Shown here: one piece after another, positions 40,889 to 51,048 of the stretch
How the letters are laid out: each line of letters begins with the position of its first letter
Position numbering within the stretch: position 1 is the stretch's first letter
Source: JAKACA01 sp963769255
GTDB taxonomy: Bacteria > Actinomycetota > Acidimicrobiia > Acidimicrobiales > Bog-793
NCBI GenBank assembly: GCA_963769255.1
Contig: CAVYKV010000001.1
Location: forward strand, 1,612,001-1,676,000
Direction of reading: 5' to 3'
DNA length: 64,000 bases
Position numbers and translations under genes: made by a program
The notes under the pieces: model-generated
What the model saw: only the letters and a program-made list of their open reading frames with translations
Told to the model about the DNA's origin: nothing
The model's database searches: none

Positions 40889-43800
40889 ATGGGGACAACG
40901 GGGTCCGAGGTTCGCGCCGACGTGATCGGGCGTCTCATTGCGCACGCGGAGAAGCACCTCACGAACGAGCAGGCCGAGCTGTTCGCCGCCTTCGTCGACA
41001 GCTACTACGCCCGCGTCGACACGTCCGACCTGGCCGCCCGGCACGTGCCCGATCTCTATGGCGCCGCCCTGGCGCACCTCGCCTTCGGTCTCGACCGCCG
41101 GCCGGGCGAGGTGCTGCTGCGGGCCTACGCGCCCGATCTCGACCGGTTCGGCTACGTCTCGCCCCACTCGGTCGTCGAGCTCGTCGTTGAGGACATGCCC
41201 TTCCTCGTGGACTCCATGTCGATGGAGGTGTCGCGGCACGGCTTCGGCCTCCACCTCGTCGTCCACCCGGTCATCGCCGTGCGGCGAGACGCCGATGGCC
41301 GCCTCGTCGAAGTCCTGCGGGACGCCCGTCACGGGGACGACGACGAGCAACCCGGTGCGACGCGGGAGTCCTTCATGCACATCGAGATCGACCGCGAGAC
41401 GGACGCCGCCGTTCTGCAGGAGCTGCGCGACGACCTCGTGCGCGTCGTCGGCGACGTCACCGCCGCCGTACAGGACTGGCAGGCCATGCGCGCGCAGGCC
41501 GACAAGATCGCCGACGAGCTGGAAGCCGATGCCGCCGGATCGGGGAACGGTCGGGCCGCGGCCGGCGCAGTGGACGAGGCGGACGAGGTGGCCTCCCTCC
41601 TGCGCTGGCTGAACGACGGCCACTTCCTCTTCCTCGGCTACCGCGAGTACGAGCTTGACGAGGTCTCGGGCGACCTCATGCTGCGCGCCGTCGACGGCAC
41701 CGGTCTCGGCATCCTGCGGCAGAACGGGCGGAGCGACGATGGACGGCCCTTCTCCAGCCTTCCCCCCGAGGTGCGCCACCGGGCGCTCGAGCCGACGGTC
41801 CTCAACATGACGAAGGCGAGTTCTCGCTCGACCGTGCACCGGCGCCGCTACCTCGACTACATCGGCGTGAAGGGCCACGACGAGAAGGGCAGGGTCGTCT
41901 CCGAGCGCCGCTTCCTCGGGTTGTTCACCACCAGCGTCTACAAGCAGTGGCCGCAGGAGATCCCGATCCTCCGGCGCAAGGTGGCCGTCGTCCTGCAACG
42001 TGCCGGCTACCCGCCCGACAGCTATGGCGGCAAGGCGCTCGCCGAGGTACTCGACAGCTATCCCCGCGACGAGCTCTTCCAGATCGGCACGAACGAGCTC
42101 TTCGACCAGGCCATGACGATCCTGTCGCTGCAGGACCGCCAGCGGCTCCGGCTGCTCGTGCGGCGGGACGAGTTCGGGCGCTTCGTGTCGTGCCTCGTCT
42201 TCCTCCCCGCGACCGCCTGACGAGCGCCCTCGAGCAGCGCATCCAGGCGCTCCTCCTGCAGGCCTTCCACGGTCTCCACCTCGAGTACACGGCCCGAGTG
42301 GGTGACGGCGTCCTCGCCCGCCTCCATCTCGTCATCTACTCCGAGGACCTGCCGGGCTCGGACGTCGACGTCTCCGATCTCGAGAAGCTGCTGGCCGAGG
42401 CGATGCGGTCGTGGTCCGACGACCTGAGGGAGGCGCTCCTCGACGGCTTCGGCGAGGAGCGCGGGCTCGAGCTGCACCGCCGCTATGCCGAGGCGTTCCC
42501 GAATTCCTACACGGAAGACTTCTCCGCCTGGACCGGAGCAGCCGACCTGCGCCACATCGAGGCGCTGGGGGAGGTGGGAGGTTTCTCCGTCAACATCTAC
42601 CGCCCGGTGGCGGCGGGCCGGCCCGGCGTGCGGCTCAAGCTCTACCAGCTCTCGCAACGGCCGACGTTGTCGGCCGTGCTCCCTCTCCTGCAGAACATGG
42701 GCCTGCAGGTCCTCGAGGAGCGACCGTACGAGGTGTCGCCTGCCGGGAGCGAGCCGGCGTGGATCTACGACTTCGGCCTGCGCTCGGCACAGCCGAGCGA
42801 CCTCGAGTCCGACGCCGTGCGCGAGCGCTTCCAGGAAGCCTTCCTCGCCATCTGGCGAGGCGAGGTCGACAACGACAGCTTCAACCGCCTCGTGCTGTGC
42901 GCCGGTCTCGCCATCGCCGAGGTGACGGTGCTGCGCGCCTATGCGAAGTACCTGCGGCAGGCGGGCACGACCTTCAGCGCCGACTACATCGCCGCCTCGC
43001 TCGGCAACAACCCGCACCTCGCCGCCTCGCTCGTCGAGCTGTTCCGCACCCAGTTCGATCCCGACAGCCCGCTCGGACCGGCGGAGCGCCAGCTGGCGGC
43101 CAAACAGATCGTCGTCGACTTCGAGAGCGGTCTCGACAGCGTCCTCAACCTGAACGAGGACCGCGTGCTGCGCCGCATGCTGCGGACGGTGGAGGCCTCC
43201 GTGCGGACGAACTACTACCAGCGGACGCCGGCGGGCAGGGCGAAACCGTGCCTGTCCATCAAGCTCGACTCGAGACTCGTCCCCGACCTGCCCCTCCCGC
43301 GCCCCCTCTTCGAGACCTTCGTCTACTCGCCTCGCGTGGAAGGTGTCCACCTGCGTGCAGGCCGCGTGGCACGAGGCGGACTCCGCTGGTCCGACCGGCT
43401 GGAGGACTACCGGACCGAGGTCCTCGGCCTCATGAAGGCGCAGGCGGTCAAGAACTCTGTCATCGTGCCGGATGGGGCGAAGGGTGGCTTCGTCCTGAAG
43501 GCACCACCTACGGGCGATCTCGACGCCCTGCAAGCCGAAGGGGTCGCCTGCTACCAGATCTTCGTGCGCGGCCTCCTCGACGTTGCCGACAACCTCGTGG
43601 CCGGCGAGGTCGTGCCGCCCGCCCGTGTCGTCCGGCTCGATGCCGACGATCCCTACCTCGTCGTGGCCGCCGACAAGGGCACGGCGACGTTTTCCGACAT
43701 CGCCAATGCCATCTCGGCCGAGTACGGCTTCTGGCTGGGCGACGCCTTCGCGTCGGGCGGCTCCGCCGGCTACGACCACAAGGCCATCGGCATCACGGCG

Positions 43801-45789
43801 CGGGGCGCTTGGGTGTCAGTCCGCCGCCACTTCCGCGAGCTCGGCATCGACGCCGACGCCGAGCCGCTCAGCGTCGTCGGCATCGGGGACATGTCGGGCG
43901 ACGTCTTCGGCAACGGGATGCTGCTCTCCCGGCACCTGAGACTCGTGGCCGCCTTCGACCACCGGCACGTCTTCCTCGACCCGGACCCCGACCCGGAGGC
44001 GAGCTTCGTGGAGCGTGCCCGCCTCTTCGCCCTCCCCCGCTCGTCCTGGGCCGACTACGACTCGTCGCTCATCTCGAGAGGCGGCGGGGTGTACCCGAGG
44101 ACCGCAAAGAGCGTGCCCATCAGTCGCGAAGCGCAGTCCGCCCTCGGTCTCGACGACGTCGTCGCCCTGCAACCCGACCAGCTCGTGAAGGCGATCCTGC
44201 GGGCCCCGGTCGACCTCCTCTGGAACGGCGGCATCGGGACGTACGTGAAGTCGACGGCGGAGACGAACTCCGACGCCGGCGACAAGGCCAACGACAACGT
44301 GCGTATCAGCGCCCCCGAGCTGCGCTGCCGCGTCGTGGGCGAGGGCGGCAACCTCGGCCTCACGCAGCCGGGCCGGATCGAGTTCGCTCTTGCCGGCGGC
44401 CGCATCTTCACCGATGCCATTGACAACTCCGCCGGTGTCGACACCTCCGACCACGAGGTCAACATCAAGATCCTCCTCGGGCGGGTCGTCGACGACGGCG
44501 CCATGACGATGCGCCAGCGCGACGAGCTCCTCGCCGAGATGACCGACGACGTCGCCGAGCACGTGCTGGAGGACAACGACGGCCAGACGCAGGCGCTCTA
44601 CAACGCCGCCGCCCAGGCGCTCGGCATGATCGACGTGCACGCCCGTGCCCTCGCCGCCCTCGAGCGTTCCGGCCTCAACCGTGAGGTGGAGCACCTGCCG
44701 GGCGACGAGGAGCTGCGGGCGAGGGCGGCGTCCGGCCGAGGGCTCACGCTCCCCGAGCTCTCCATCGTCCTCGCCTACGTGAAGGCGGCCATCTACGACG
44801 AGCTCGTCGCTTCCGACTTGCCGGAGGACGAGTTCTGCGCCGCCGAGCTGGAGGCCTACTTCCCGAAAGCGCTCCGCGAACGGCATCTCGCCCAGCTGAA
44901 CCAGCACCGCCTGCGCCGCGAGATCATCGCCACTCGGCTCACGAACAACATGGTCAACCGCAGCGGGACGACCTTCGTGTTCCGCCTGGCGGAGGAGACC
45001 GGGTGCCGCACGCCCGACATCACACGGGCGCACGCCGCCGCCTGGGGCATGTTTGCCATGCAGGAGCTGTGGACCGCGATCGACGGACTCGACCACCTCG
45101 TGCCGGCCGGCGTGCAGACCGAGCTGTTCCTCGAGGCGCGCAAGCTCGTCGAGCGGGCGTCCCGTTGGCTGCTCGTGCACCGGAGGCTCCCGATCGACGT
45201 GGACGCCACGGTGGCCGACTTCAGCGAGCCACTGACGCGGCTGGCCCAGCGCCTGCCGCAGGTGCTCGGGCAGGAGGCGGCGCCGGCGCTGACGGCGAGC
45301 GTCAGCCGTTACCTCGCCGCCGGCGTGCCGGAGGACATCGCCCGCCGCGTGGCCGGCCTGCCTGCCCTCTTCGCCGGCCTCGACCTGTCAGACATCTCCC
45401 GTTCCGTGGGACGCGACCTCGAAGAAACCGCCTCCGTCTACTTCGCCCTCGGCGAACCCCTCTACTTCGACGTGCTGCAGGCGCACATCCAGGCGCTGCC
45501 CCGGGACGATCGGTGGCAGGCGCTCGCCCGTGCCGCCGTCCGGGAGGACCTCTCGACGGCTCGGGCCTGGATCACGGCGGACGTGCTGCGGCTCGGATCG
45601 CCCGGCATGACGGGTCCCGAGCAGGTCGCCATGTGGCTTTCCCATCTCGGCGACGTGGCGGCGCGATGTCGGGCGGCCCTCGACGGCATCGTGGCGAGCG
45701 ATCGCGCCGACCTGGCGGCGCTCTCCGTCGGGCTCCGTGAGATCCGTAACCTCGTGCAGTTGAGCCGACCGATGGGACAGCAGCCATGA
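40889..45789 (+). pseudogene. gdh: NAD-specific glutamate dehydrogenase (180-kDa type), frameshifted by one missing base
   Basis: Start ATG 40889 follows GAGGAGGA at 5-base spacing. The first frame runs to a TGA at 42218-42220 after FVSCLVFLPATA. The continuation LTSALEQRIQALLLQAFHGL lies in the next frame and runs to 45789. Adding one C to the CCCC run at 42204-42207 yields FLPRDRLTSALEQRIQ, the family's expected sequence, and a ~1633-residue protein, normal for this class. Other signatures: FLVDSMSMEVSRHG, GHFLFLGYREYELD, RADEPYRTEVLGLMKAQ-type core, VPDGAKGGFVLKAP, VVGIGDMSGDVFGNGML and VGEGGNLGLTQPGRIE. The enzyme deaminates glutamate to 2-oxoglutarate. A homopolymer miscount is the likeliest cause of the break. 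Confidence 0.92.
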
Positions 45790-47327
45790 CGTCCGTCGAC
45801 ATCTCCCTCGGCGGCTGGTTCGCCGATCGGGCAGCCCTCACCCCGGAACGACGCTGCCTCACCTTCGAGGGCGAGACCGTCACCTACGAGGGCATGCTCG
45901 GCCGCATCCGGGCGACGGCGGCGGCTCTCGCCCACGGCGGCGTCCGCCACGGCGACCGCGTCGCCTACCTCGGGCTCAACCACCCGGCCTTCTTCGAGAC
46001 GATGTTCGGCACCGCCTGGATCGGGGCGATCTTCGTGCCCCTCAACTTCCGGCTCAGCGCGCCCGAGCTGAGCTTCGTCGTGAACGACGCCGGCGTGCAC
46101 ACGATGGTGGCCGACGACCTCCACCGTCCTGTCGTGGACGCCATCCGGCACGAGCTGCCGTGCCGGCGCTACCTTTCCTCCGAGACGGGCGGCGAGGGCT
46201 GGACGGCGCTCGGCGATGCCAGGGAGGCGGCGCCTCAGGCATCCTCGTTGGCGGACAGCCCGAGGGAGGCGGTCGAGGCGGACGAGGTCGCCGTCATCAT
46301 GTACACCTCGGGCACGACGGGACGCCCGAAGGGGGCGATGCTCACGCACGCCAACCTCTGGTGGAACAACGTCACCGCCCTCCTCCTCACCGACATGCTC
46401 GAGGGCGACGTCTCGCTCGTCGTCGCCCCCCTCTTCCACATCGGGGGGCTCAACGTCACGACCCTGCAGGCCTGGATGAAGGGTGCCGAGAACGTCCTCC
46501 ATCGCCGCTTCGACCCGGGTGCCTTCCTCGACGACGTCGCCCGCTACGGCGTCACCATCGCCTTCGCCGTGCCCGCCATGCTGCTGTTCGTCAGTCAGCA
46601 TCCCGACTTCGCCGGCGCCGACCTCACGACGGTGCGCAGCATCGTCTGCGGCGGGGCACCCGTGCCGGAAGCCCTCATCAAGCTGTACGTCGGGCGGGGC
46701 ATCCAGATCAACCAGGGCTACGGGCTCACCGAGACCTCACCGTGCGTCACGTTCCTCACGCCCGAGCATGCCCTCGCCAAGATCGGCTCGGCCGGCCGGG
46801 CGCCCATGTTCGTGGACGTGCGCCTCGAGGACGCCGACGGCGCCGCCGTCGCGGGCAGCGGCGTGCAGGGGGAGATCTGCGTTCGGGGGCCGAACGTCAT
46901 GAAGGGTTACTGGAACCGGCCGGGTGCCACGGCCGAGAGCATCGACGCCGAAGGCTGGTTCCACACCGGCGACATCGGCTACCTCGACCCGGAGGGCTTC
47001 CTCTTCGTCACGGACCGCATCAAGGACATGGTCATCACCGGCGGTGAGAACGTGTACCCGGCCGAGGTGGAGGGCGTCCTGTACGCCCATCCGGCCGTCG
47101 CCGAGGTCGCCGTCGTCGGCCTGCCCGACGAGCGCTACGGCGAGGCCGTGACGGCCGTCGTCGTGCTCCGCCCCGAGGCATCGCTCACCCTCGAGGAGCT
47201 GCGCGACTTCGCCACGACGAGCCTGGCCCGATACAAGCTGCCGACACGGCTCGAGATCGTCGAGCAGCTGCCCCGCAACCCGGCCGGCAAGGTCCTCAAG
47301 TTCGAGCTCCGGGAGGGCTTGGGCTGA
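45786..47327 (+). CDS. long-chain acyl-CoA ligase (AMP-binding, FadD-like)
   Basis: The 513-residue adenylate-forming enzyme activates a carboxylic acid to acyl-CoA. YTSGTTGRPKGAMLTHAN is the P-loop AMP-binding signature, INQGYGLTETSPCVTF motif A5, WFHTGDIGYLDPEGFLFVTD A7 and DMVITGGENVYPAEVE A8, with the C-terminal catalytic Lys in RNPAGKVLKFEL. Length is typical for medium- to long-chain fatty-acyl or cyclohexane-type acid ligases. ATG 45786 overlaps the gdh stop by 4 bp, so they are coupled. The substrate is not readable. The last ~590 bp face an open antisense extension of the glycosyltransferase gene. Confidence 0.93.
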   Translation: MTSVDISLGGWFADRAALTPERRCLTFEGETVTYEGMLGRIRATAAALAHGGVRHGDRVAYLGLNHPAFFETMFGTAWIGAIFVPLNFRLSAPELSFVVNDAGVHTMVADDLHRPVVDAIRHELPCRRYLSSETGGEGWTALGDAREAAPQASSLADSPREAVEADEVAVIMYTSGTTGRPKGAMLTHANLWWNNVTALLLTDMLEGDVSLVVAPLFHIGGLNVTTLQAWMKGAENVLHRRFDPGAFLDDVARYGVTIAFAVPAMLLFVSQHPDFAGADLTTVRSIVCGGAPVPEALIKLYVGRGIQINQGYGLTETSPCVTFLTPEHALAKIGSAGRAPMFVDVRLEDADGAAVAGSGVQGEICVRGPNVMKGYWNRPGATAESIDAEGWFHTGDIGYLDPEGFLFVTDRIKDMVITGGENVYPAEVEGVLYAHPAVAEVAVVGLPDERYGEAVTAVVVLRPEASLTLEELRDFATTSLARYKLPTRLEIVEQLPRNPAGKVLKFELREGLG

Positions 47328-48506
47328 CGGCGCCGCCACCGTGGCGCCTCCGAGGGCCTCGCGGTGTCGCATCACGACGGCTCCGAGGACGGCGAAGCGG
47401 GCGAGGGCGACGCCGGCTTCAGCAGCGACGGCCGCCACCGCCTCGGCCGCCCAGCCACCTCCGAGCGTGCCGGCCGCCATGACGGCGAGCGTCGTGGCGG
47501 CCACGGTCGCCGCCACGCTGCCTGCGGCGACAAGGGTGAGCTCGGCGTCGTGTCGGTGGTGGGGCCGCCTGTGGCGCCGTCGTGACGCCTGAACGAAGGC
47601 CGCTCCGGCCACGATCGAGACGGCGAGGAGGTTGGCCGGCACGGCGCCGGCGATCGGTCGGAGACCGAGGAAGAGGAGCATCCAGGCGAGGGCCGAAGCC
47701 ACACCGAGGCGCCCGACCGCGTCGGCATCAGCCCGCAGCTGGGGCAGTTCGCCGTGGCGGGTATCACCGGCTCGGGCCGTCAGGTCGTCGCCGGACCGCC
47801 CCGGCGCCCGGGCCAGTCGCCAGAGCCCCTTCAGGTCGGCGACGGCCGTCGCCACGACGTCGACGCGGGAGTCCGGGTCGTCGACCCAGTCGACTGGCAC
47901 CTCGTGGATGCGAAGGCCGCTGCGTTCCGCCACCACGAGCAGCTCGGTGTCGAAGAACCAGCCGGTGTCGGCGACGAGCGGCAGGAGGGCGGGCACGAGC
48001 TGGCGACGCACTGCCTTGAAGCCGCACTGGGCATCGGTGAACCGGCTGTGCATCGAGAGCCGGACGAGACGGTTGTAGGTGCGCGAGATGAGCTCGCGTC
48101 TCGGGCCGCGCACGACGCCGGCGCCCAGACCGAGCCGCGTGCCGATGGCGACGTCGCTGTGCCCGGACAGCAACGGGGCCACGAGGGGGAGGAGGGCTTC
48201 GAGGGCGGTCGAGAGGTCGACGTCCATGTAGGCGACGACGGTGGCCCCGCTGGCTGACCAGGCGCGCTTGAGGGCGCCGCCGCGTCCCTTCTCTCCGAGA
48301 TGGAGCACCTGCACGTCGTGCAGCTCGGCCGCCAGCCGCTCGGCGATCCGCAGGGTGCCGTCCGTGCTGGCGTTGTCGGCGATGGTCACGACGGCCGGGA
48401 AGGGGAAGCGGTCCGTGAGGTAGCCGTGGAGGCGCCGGACGCTGTCCTCGAGGGAGCACTCCTCGTTGAAGACCGGCACGACCACGTCGAGCACGGGCAC
48501 TGTCAT
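46737..48506 (-). CDS. DPM1-like glycosyltransferase fused to a GtrA-like membrane domain (3' extent uncertain)
   Basis: From ATG 48506. Residues ~1-240 are a GT2 polyprenyl-phosphate sugar transferase: VLDVVVPVFNEECSLEDSVR, TIADNASTDGTL, MDVDLSTALEALLPLV (the DxD-like Asp pair), TDAQCGFKAVRRQLVPALLP and DTGWFFDTELLVVAERSG. Residues ~260-395 give four hydrophobic spans (LGVASALAWMLLFLGLRPIA, AVPANLLAVSIVAGAAFVQA and two more) like a GtrA flippase domain. Beyond ~47330 the frame stays open another ~195 codons opposite the acyl-CoA ligase; this part has shadow-like composition and is probably not native, so a lost stop or frameshift near 47330-47370 is suspected. Role: transfer of a sugar to a lipid carrier and its translocation. 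Confidence 0.75.
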   Translation of the reverse strand: MTVPVLDVVVPVFNEECSLEDSVRRLHGYLTDRFPFPAVVTIADNASTDGTLRIAERLAAELHDVQVLHLGEKGRGGALKRAWSASGATVVAYMDVDLSTALEALLPLVAPLLSGHSDVAIGTRLGLGAGVVRGPRRELISRTYNRLVRLSMHSRFTDAQCGFKAVRRQLVPALLPLVADTGWFFDTELLVVAERSGLRIHEVPVDWVDDPDSRVDVVATAVADLKGLWRLARAPGRSGDDLTARAGDTRHGELPQLRADADAVGRLGVASALAWMLLFLGLRPIAGAVPANLLAVSIVAGAAFVQASRRRHRRPHHRHDAELTLVAAGSVAATVAATTLAVMAAGTLGGGWAAEAVAAVAAEAGVALARFAVLGAVVMRHREALGGATVAAPSAQALPELELEDLAGRVAGQLLDDLEPCRQLVSGQARRGEVAQLLEGERCLGAEHDDGRHGLAVALVGQADDGDLGDGRMGVQDALHLGRVHVLTAGDDHVLDAVRDEEEALRVEVADVAGVEPAFGVDALGRGTRPVPVTLHDVRPPNADLPLHAAARDGGAVGVLEAHVHEHGRPAGRADLGEGMLGREERDAR

Positions 48507-48574
48507 GGCGACAGCGTGGCGGCCGTTGCTTCGAGTTGACTGGGACGTCCCGAGGAAACGCCGCCGATCCGGGC

Positions 48575-50086
48575 TCAGCCCCCCTGCGACCGGCCGGCTT
48601 CCTCCTCGGCAGCGACTTCGACGGCCGGCAGGCGCAGCGTGAAGACTGCGCCACCCCCCTCGGCGTTGCGTGCCTCGGCGCCGCCTCCGTGCTCGCCGGC
48701 GATGGCCGCCGTGATGGAAAGGCCGAGACCGGCCCCGGTCCCGGCGCGGGCGCTGTCCGCCTGCCAGAAGCGGTCGAAGACGTGGGCGAGCCCCTCGGCG
48801 TCGAGTCCGGGCCCGTGGTCGCGCACCGACACGATGGCGGTGCCGTCCTGCCGGCTCGCCGCCACCTCGATGGGGGTCCCCGGGGGCGTGTGGCGGATTG
48901 CGTTTGTCACGAGGTTGGCGATGGCCTGCCGGAGGTGGTTGACGTCGCCGCTCACCTCGACCGGCGCGGGGGCGTCGAGGGTGACGGGCCGGTCGGGCGC
49001 CATGGCGACGGCGTCGCTGCAGGCGTCGGCCGCCAGCACGGCGAGGTCGATGGGGTCCCGCTGCGGCTCCGGGGCAAGATCCAGGCGGGCGAGGAGGAGC
49101 AGATCCTCCACCAGCGTCTTCATTCGTGCGGCCTCGTCCTCGATGCGACGGACGATGGTTGCCTGGTCGATGTGCTCGCTGTCGACGCCGAGTCGGAACA
49201 GCTCGGCGAAGCCCTGGATCGACGTGAGCGGGGTGCGCAGCTCGTGCGAGGCGTCGGCCAGGAAGCGACGGAGCCGCTCTTCGGTAGCCTGGCGTTCGGC
49301 GAAGGCGGCCTCGATGTCGGACAGCATCGTATCGAGGGCGGCGCCGAGCTGGAGGACCTCGGTCGGCCCGCCTTCCGGGGCGACCCGCCGGGAGAGGTCG
49401 CCGGCGGCGATGGATCTGGCGGTCGTGGCCATGTCCTCGAGAGGACGCAGCCCGCGGCGCAGGACGACCAGGGAGGCGGCCGAGAGCACAGCGAGCAGCC
49501 CGATGGCGACGGCCACTTCGGTGAGCAGGAGACGGTGGAGAGCTGCGGTGACACCGGTCGTCGGGACGGCCACGACGACGATGTCCCCGGCGACACCTTG
49601 GGCGGGGGAGAGGAGCACCCGCCAACTGCCCCCGCCGGTCGTCGACGCCGTCGTGAGGATTCGGCCGCTCGCCGGGACGGCTGCGAGCGGCGCCGTCAGG
49701 CGCGGGCGGGCGGATGTGGCACCTGCGTAGGCGATGCTCGTTCGCACGGTGCCCGACGCCGTGAGGAGCTCCGCGAAGGCGCCCGGTGGGAGGGCGGCGG
49801 AGGGAGCCGGACCCCCGGGCTCCGGTTGGTCGCTGCCGTCGTTCATGTCGGAGTGGCCCGGACTGCTGGCGTCCCCGCCTCCGGGCTCGAGGGCGGGCGG
49901 CGAGGGGTGGATGCCCGCCTGGTCGTACAGCTCGTCGGTGGCGTAGGGGAGCGTCGTCTTCAGCTGGTCGTCGAGCCGCTGGTACTGCGAGGGGGCATAC
50001 AGCGAGTAGGTGGCGACGCCGAAGATCCCGAGCCCCAGCACGAGCAGGGCGACGAGGCCGAGGACCAGCCGGAGTCGCAGGCTCAT
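48575..50086 (-). CDS. membrane sensor histidine kinase (OmpR-partner type)
   Basis: The 503-residue kinase starts at ATG 50086 (MSLRLRLVLGLVALLVLG); the open frame upstream overlaps the regulator and is not coding. TM1 ~5-28, an extracytoplasmic sensor of ~150 residues rich in Gly/Pro/Ser, TM2 (LTEVAVAIGLLAVLSAASLV), HAMP (RGLRPLEDMATTARSIAAGD), the HisKA H-box DASHELRTPLTSIQGF, N-box NLVTNAIRHTPP, DHGPGLDAEG and GTGAGLGLSI. Everything needed for autophosphorylation is present. It lies 82 bp downstream of the response-regulator gene on the same strand, so the pair resembles MprB/TcrY- or PhoR-like systems. Signal unknown. Confidence 0.93.
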   Translation of the reverse strand: MSLRLRLVLGLVALLVLGLGIFGVATYSLYAPSQYQRLDDQLKTTLPYATDELYDQAGIHPSPPALEPGGGDASSPGHSDMNDGSDQPEPGGPAPSAALPPGAFAELLTASGTVRTSIAYAGATSARPRLTAPLAAVPASGRILTTASTTGGGSWRVLLSPAQGVAGDIVVVAVPTTGVTAALHRLLLTEVAVAIGLLAVLSAASLVVLRRGLRPLEDMATTARSIAAGDLSRRVAPEGGPTEVLQLGAALDTMLSDIEAAFAERQATEERLRRFLADASHELRTPLTSIQGFAELFRLGVDSEHIDQATIVRRIEDEAARMKTLVEDLLLLARLDLAPEPQRDPIDLAVLAADACSDAVAMAPDRPVTLDAPAPVEVSGDVNHLRQAIANLVTNAIRHTPPGTPIEVAASRQDGTAIVSVRDHGPGLDAEGLAHVFDRFWQADSARAGTGAGLGLSITAAIAGEHGGGAEARNAEGGGAVFTLRLPAVEVAAEEEAGRSQGG

Positions 50087-50168
50087 GAGCCGATGATGCC
50101 CTCCGGCGCTCGGAGGGCACGGGGTGGAGGCTTGGAAATGGCTGGGACGTACATGAGGGCCGGTGAGC

Positions 50169-50894
50169 TCACGGCTCGTCGACCCGGTGCCCGGCGGGGA
50201 GGCGGAGGCTGTAGCCGACGCCGCGGATCGTCTGGATGAGGGGCGGGTCGACGGCGTCGACCTTCTGCCGCAGGTAGCTGATGTAGGTCTCGAGAACGCT
50301 GGCGTTGGCCGTGAAGGTGTAGTCCCAGACACGGGCGAGGATCTGCTCGCGCGTGAGCACGCGGCGGGAATTGGCGAGCAGGTAGTGGAGGAGCCGGTAC
50401 TCCGTCGGTGTCAGCTCGATGAGGCTGTCGCCCCGCCAGACCTCTCTCGTGTCCTCGTCGAGCTCGAGATCGGCGTAGCTCAGGCGCGTGGTGCCGTTCG
50501 CCGGGCCTCCCGAGCGCCGCAAGACCGCCCGCACCCGCTCGACGAGCTCCTCGATGCTGAACGGCTTCGTGACGTAGTCGTCGACCCCGAGCTTCAGCCC
50601 CCGCACCTTGTCGGCCGTGGTGTCCCTGGCCGTGAGGAAGATGATGGGGACGCGAGTGCCGGCCCCTTCGGTCTCCCGCAGGCGGCGGGCCACTTCGAAG
50701 CCGTCGAGATCGGGCAGCATGACGTCGAGCACGACGAGGTCCGGTCGCCGGCTCTCGATCTCGGCGAGCGCTTGCCGACCCGTCCCGAGGCGGACGACCT
50801 CGAAGCCGTTGATCGAGAGACCGAGGGCGATGAGCTCGGTGATGTGCTCCTCGTCGTCGACGGCGAGGACGAGGGGTTTCTCGGCTTCTGCCAT
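50169..50894 (-). CDS. OmpR/PhoB-family response regulator
   Basis: The 241-residue regulator: receiver domain ~8-125 (LVLAVDDEEHITELIALGL acidic pair, phospho-Asp in DLVVLDVMLPDLDGF, FLTARDTTADKVRG, YVTKPFSIEELVERV) and C-terminal winged helix (ELTPTEYRLLHYLLANSRRV, QILARVWDYTF, YLRQKVDAVDPPLIQTIRGV, GYSLR). The start ATG 50894 is clear. Upstream lies a 154-bp divergent region shared with the SDR operon. It should act on promoters as a dimer after phosphorylation by the adjacent kinase. Confidence 0.95.
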   Translation of the reverse strand: MAEAEKPLVLAVDDEEHITELIALGLSINGFEVVRLGTGRQALAEIESRRPDLVVLDVMLPDLDGFEVARRLRETEGAGTRVPIIFLTARDTTADKVRGLKLGVDDYVTKPFSIEELVERVRAVLRRSGGPANGTTRLSYADLELDEDTREVWRGDSLIELTPTEYRLLHYLLANSRRVLTREQILARVWDYTFTANASVLETYISYLRQKVDAVDPPLIQTIRGVGYSLRLPAGHRVDEP

Positions 50895-50981
50895 GTGGTG
50901 GGCTCGAACCTCCGCCCGGGAGGACTTGTGGCGTCGGGGCGGAACTTACCAACTGGGCCGGGGACGGCGGGGTCGTGGAAT

Positions 50982-51008
50982 AAACGTAGAGAGATGTTTC
51001 TTTATACT
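50982..51008 (+). promoter_or_regulatory. putative operator and -10 element upstream of the SDR-queA operon
   Basis: AAACGT-N6-ATGTTT (50982-50999) is an imperfect inverted repeat (5 of 6 bases match per arm), directly followed by TATACT (51003-51008), a plausible -10 element 41 bp before the SDR start. No good -35 box is seen, which would suit an activator-dependent or unusual promoter. The stretch is strikingly AT-rich compared with its surroundings. The binding regulator is unknown. Confidence 0.35.
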
Positions 51009-51048
51009 GGGAAGAGCGAGACCCGTTCCGGATCGGAGGAGGTGGGCG

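Noticed and set aside
37171..41998. Large open frames across 37-42 kb on either strand, unlike any family
   Set aside because: They overlap recognised genes (permease, MetE-like, glutamate dehydrogenase) in the wrong phase.
42204..42220. Programmed ribosomal frameshift in glutamate dehydrogenase
   Set aside because: The family is always a single frame and CCCC-GCG is not a recognised slippery site with a downstream stimulator; a miscounted C-run is simpler.
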